The notes beneath the pieces were generated by a model that saw only the letters and a list, made by a program, of their open reading frames with translations, had not been told where the DNA came from and did not search any database. This document shows positions 6,720 through 7,889 of a stretch of DNA of 7,889 nt, piece by piece. The stretch lies in the NCBI GenBank assembly GCA_963169595.1, contig CAUJFM010000082.1, positions 1 through 7,889 on the forward strand, written 5' to 3'. Each line of letters starts with the position of its first letter. Positions within the stretch are counted from its first letter, which is position 1. The translations under genes and the position numbers were made by a program. Origin of the DNA: Bacteroidota bacterium. Its GTDB lineage: Bacteria; Bacteroidota; Bacteroidia; Flavobacteriales_F; PHOS-HE28.

Positions 6720-7602
6720 ACTCCTCGCGACCGCGCTGCTCCTGACAACCACCGCCTGCATGACCACGCCAAACCCGCTTCCGGATGTGCATGGCCACCG
6801 GGGCTGCCGCGGCCTGCTCCCGGAGAACTCCATCGCTGCCTTCCGCAAGGCCGTGGAACTGGGATGCGACGTGATCGAACTCGACGTGGTGCTGAGCGGC
6901 GACGGACAGGTGATCGTTTCGCATGAACCGTGGATGAACGCGGCCATCTGCCTGGGCCCGGACGAGGAGCCCCTCACCGAGGAGCAGGGCCGCGCCTTCA
7001 ACCTGTACCGGATGACGGTGGGCGAGATCCAGCGGTTCGATTGCGGCAGCCTGGAACAGGAGCGCTTCCCCGACCAGGACCAGCGACGCGCCGTGAAGCC
7101 CACCCTGCGCGAAGTGGTGGAGACCGTGGATGAGCACGCCCTGATGAGCGGGGGCGCAAGCCCGTCGTTCAACATCGAGATCAAGAGCGATCCCGCTTGG
7201 TACGGCATCTACCAGCCCCAACCCGCCGATTACGTGCGTGCGGTGATCGCCACCATCGATTCCCTGGGCCTCTCCGAGCGTTGCATCGTGCAGTCCTTCG
7301 ACCCGGCCATTCTGGAGGTGGTGCATGCCGAACGGCCGGACCTCACGCTGGCCTTCCTCGTCGAGAACAGCGACGGGCTGGAGAAGAACCTGGCCCGATT
7401 GTCCTTCAGTCCGGCCATCTACAGCCCCTCCTTCGAACTGGTGGACGAGGCCATGTTGAAGGAGCTCCGCAAGCGGGACATCGAGCTGGTGGTGTGGACC
7501 GTGAACGAGGAGGCCGACATCCGCCGCATGCTCGACCTTGGCGTGGATGGCATCATCAGCGACCATCCCGAGCGGGCGCTCCGGCTACGGGATGAACGCT
7601 GA
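6691..7602 (+). CDS. Glycerophosphodiester phosphodiesterase, probable lipoprotein
   Basis: Hydrolyses glycerophosphodiesters, the deacylated head groups of phospholipids, to sn-glycerol 3-phosphate and an alcohol. The 303 residues form one GDPD TIM-barrel domain: HGHRGCRGLLPENS (34-47) with catalytic H36-R37 and metal ligand E45, ELD (63-65) with E63 and D65, catalytic H78 in SHEPW, NIEIK (161-165), VQSFD (200-204), and late VVWTVNEE and GVDGIISDHP. All expected catalytic and metal residues are present. The N-terminus has a hydrophobic segment (11-22) ending at Cys23 (TTTAC), a relaxed Bacteroidota-style lipobox, so a membrane-anchored extracytoplasmic enzyme is likely. The start at 6691 overlaps the dehydrogenase by 29 bp. 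The ATG at 6703 would shorten the protein by four residues with the same signal and is equally possible. The loop containing DCGS and RFP before KPTL is typical of Bacteroidota homologues. Confidence 0.95.
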   Translation: MPSPMPRSIELLATALLLTTTACMTTPNPLPDVHGHRGCRGLLPENSIAAFRKAVELGCDVIELDVVLSGDGQVIVSHEPWMNAAICLGPDEEPLTEEQGRAFNLYRMTVGEIQRFDCGSLEQERFPDQDQRRAVKPTLREVVETVDEHALMSGGASPSFNIEIKSDPAWYGIYQPQPADYVRAVIATIDSLGLSERCIVQSFDPAILEVVHAERPDLTLAFLVENSDGLEKNLARLSFSPAIYSPSFELVDEAMLKELRKRDIELVVWTVNEEADIRRMLDLGVDGIISDHPERALRLRDER

Positions 7603-7611
7603 CCCCGGGGA

Positions 7612-7889
7612 TCAACGCTTCAACTGGTCCTCCACAGCCTGTTCGAACCGATCGAGCGCCGCGTTCCACGCATCCGGCTCGGACGTTGCGCCAGCCGCTG
7701 TGATCGCGGTGTGCAAGGGCGCGAAGCGCGGCTCGTCCAAGGCGAACAGCTGCGGCCTCATGGCGCTGACCACACGCCGCACCTTGTCGTGATCGCCGGC
7801 GGCCCGGGCAACGCGCAAGGCCTGCAGACGTTCCGGCGCCTGCTTGCGGAACATGCCCAGCAGCAGGTTGTCCTCCCCCACCTCGGGTG
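7612..7889 (-). CDS. HPt-like domain protein, C-terminal part, phospho-His position is Ser
   Basis: A minus-strand frame, open from the window edge (7889) to a TGA at 7612-7614, encodes about 91 residues. The upstream codons still in view (Pro, Glu) contain no stop, so the start probably lies outside the window; the GTG at 7881 is only a fallback. The pattern F..QAPERLQAL..A...GD...VRRVVSAMRPQL (counted from that GTG, residues 11-45), followed by two amphipathic helices and ending VEDQLKR, resembles a histidine phosphotransfer (HPt) four-helix bundle, which passes phosphate between receiver domains in His-Asp relays. Where HPt domains normally read AHK.K, this reads VSAMR, so Ser39 replaces the phospho-acceptor His. 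It may be a non-phosphorylatable domain, perhaps the tail of a larger hybrid kinase or response regulator. The family call is by eye and moderate; the coding call is better supported by the run to the edge and the convergent fit with the neighbour. Confidence 0.6.
   Translation of the reverse strand, partial: PEVGEDNLLLGMFRKQAPERLQALRVARAAGDHDKVRRVVSAMRPQLFALDEPRFAPLHTAITAAGATSEPDAWNAALDRFEQAVEDQLKR

Noticed and set aside
6196..7566. Minus-strand open frame of 456 codons antisense to the dehydrogenase and phosphodiesterase genes
   Set aside because: The opposite strand encodes two clear enzymes with all catalytic residues. The antisense translation has low-complexity His/Gln/Arg/Pro composition and no motif.
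7538..7792. Plus-strand 84-codon frame after the phosphodiesterase
   Set aside because: It overlaps the end of a confirmed gene and the antisense HPt-like gene, has Ser/Ala-rich composition and no domain; the minus-strand reading has a better protein pattern.

Overview
The window is a stretch of ordinary chromosomal housekeeping genes from a GC-rich member of the Bacteroidota, most likely near the Flavobacteriales. The GC content looks like roughly two thirds by eye; I did not count it. Four things point to this group: a TAnnTTTG-type promoter element (TACCTTTG) in the main intergenic gap, start codons without recognisable Shine-Dalgarno sequences, a DUF4286 protein directly upstream of rsmA, and Bacteroidota-style variants of SerS, RsmA and glycerophosphodiesterase. 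No mobile element, CRISPR array, tRNA, rRNA or phage gene was seen.

Positions 1-4322 hold a tightly packed plus-strand operon: the 3' part of serS, a small unrecognised putative lipoprotein, an exported TPR protein, a DUF4286 protein, and rsmA (ksgA). All four junctions are 4-nt ATGA overlaps, so translation is probably coupled along the whole chain. The two recognised enzymes serve translation (serine tRNA charging and 16S rRNA dimethylation). The two genes between serS and DUF4286 encode envelope-directed proteins of unknown role.

Positions 4323-4398 are the only sizeable gap. It carries a good -7 promoter element that starts a second plus-strand unit: mgtE (Mg2+ channel/transporter), a D-2-hydroxyacid dehydrogenase of the phosphoglycerate-dehydrogenase type, and a glycerophosphodiester phosphodiesterase with a lipoprotein-like signal. 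These genes are 2 bp apart and 29 bp overlapping, so they are probably co-transcribed, though no shared pathway is obvious.

From 7612 to the window edge a minus-strand gene converges on the phosphodiesterase, leaving a 9-bp gap. It encodes the C-terminal part of what looks like a histidine phosphotransfer (HPt) domain in which serine occupies the expected phospho-histidine position. This is the most unusual single observation, but it rests on alignment by eye to a weakly conserved family. I see no convincing new multi-gene system here.
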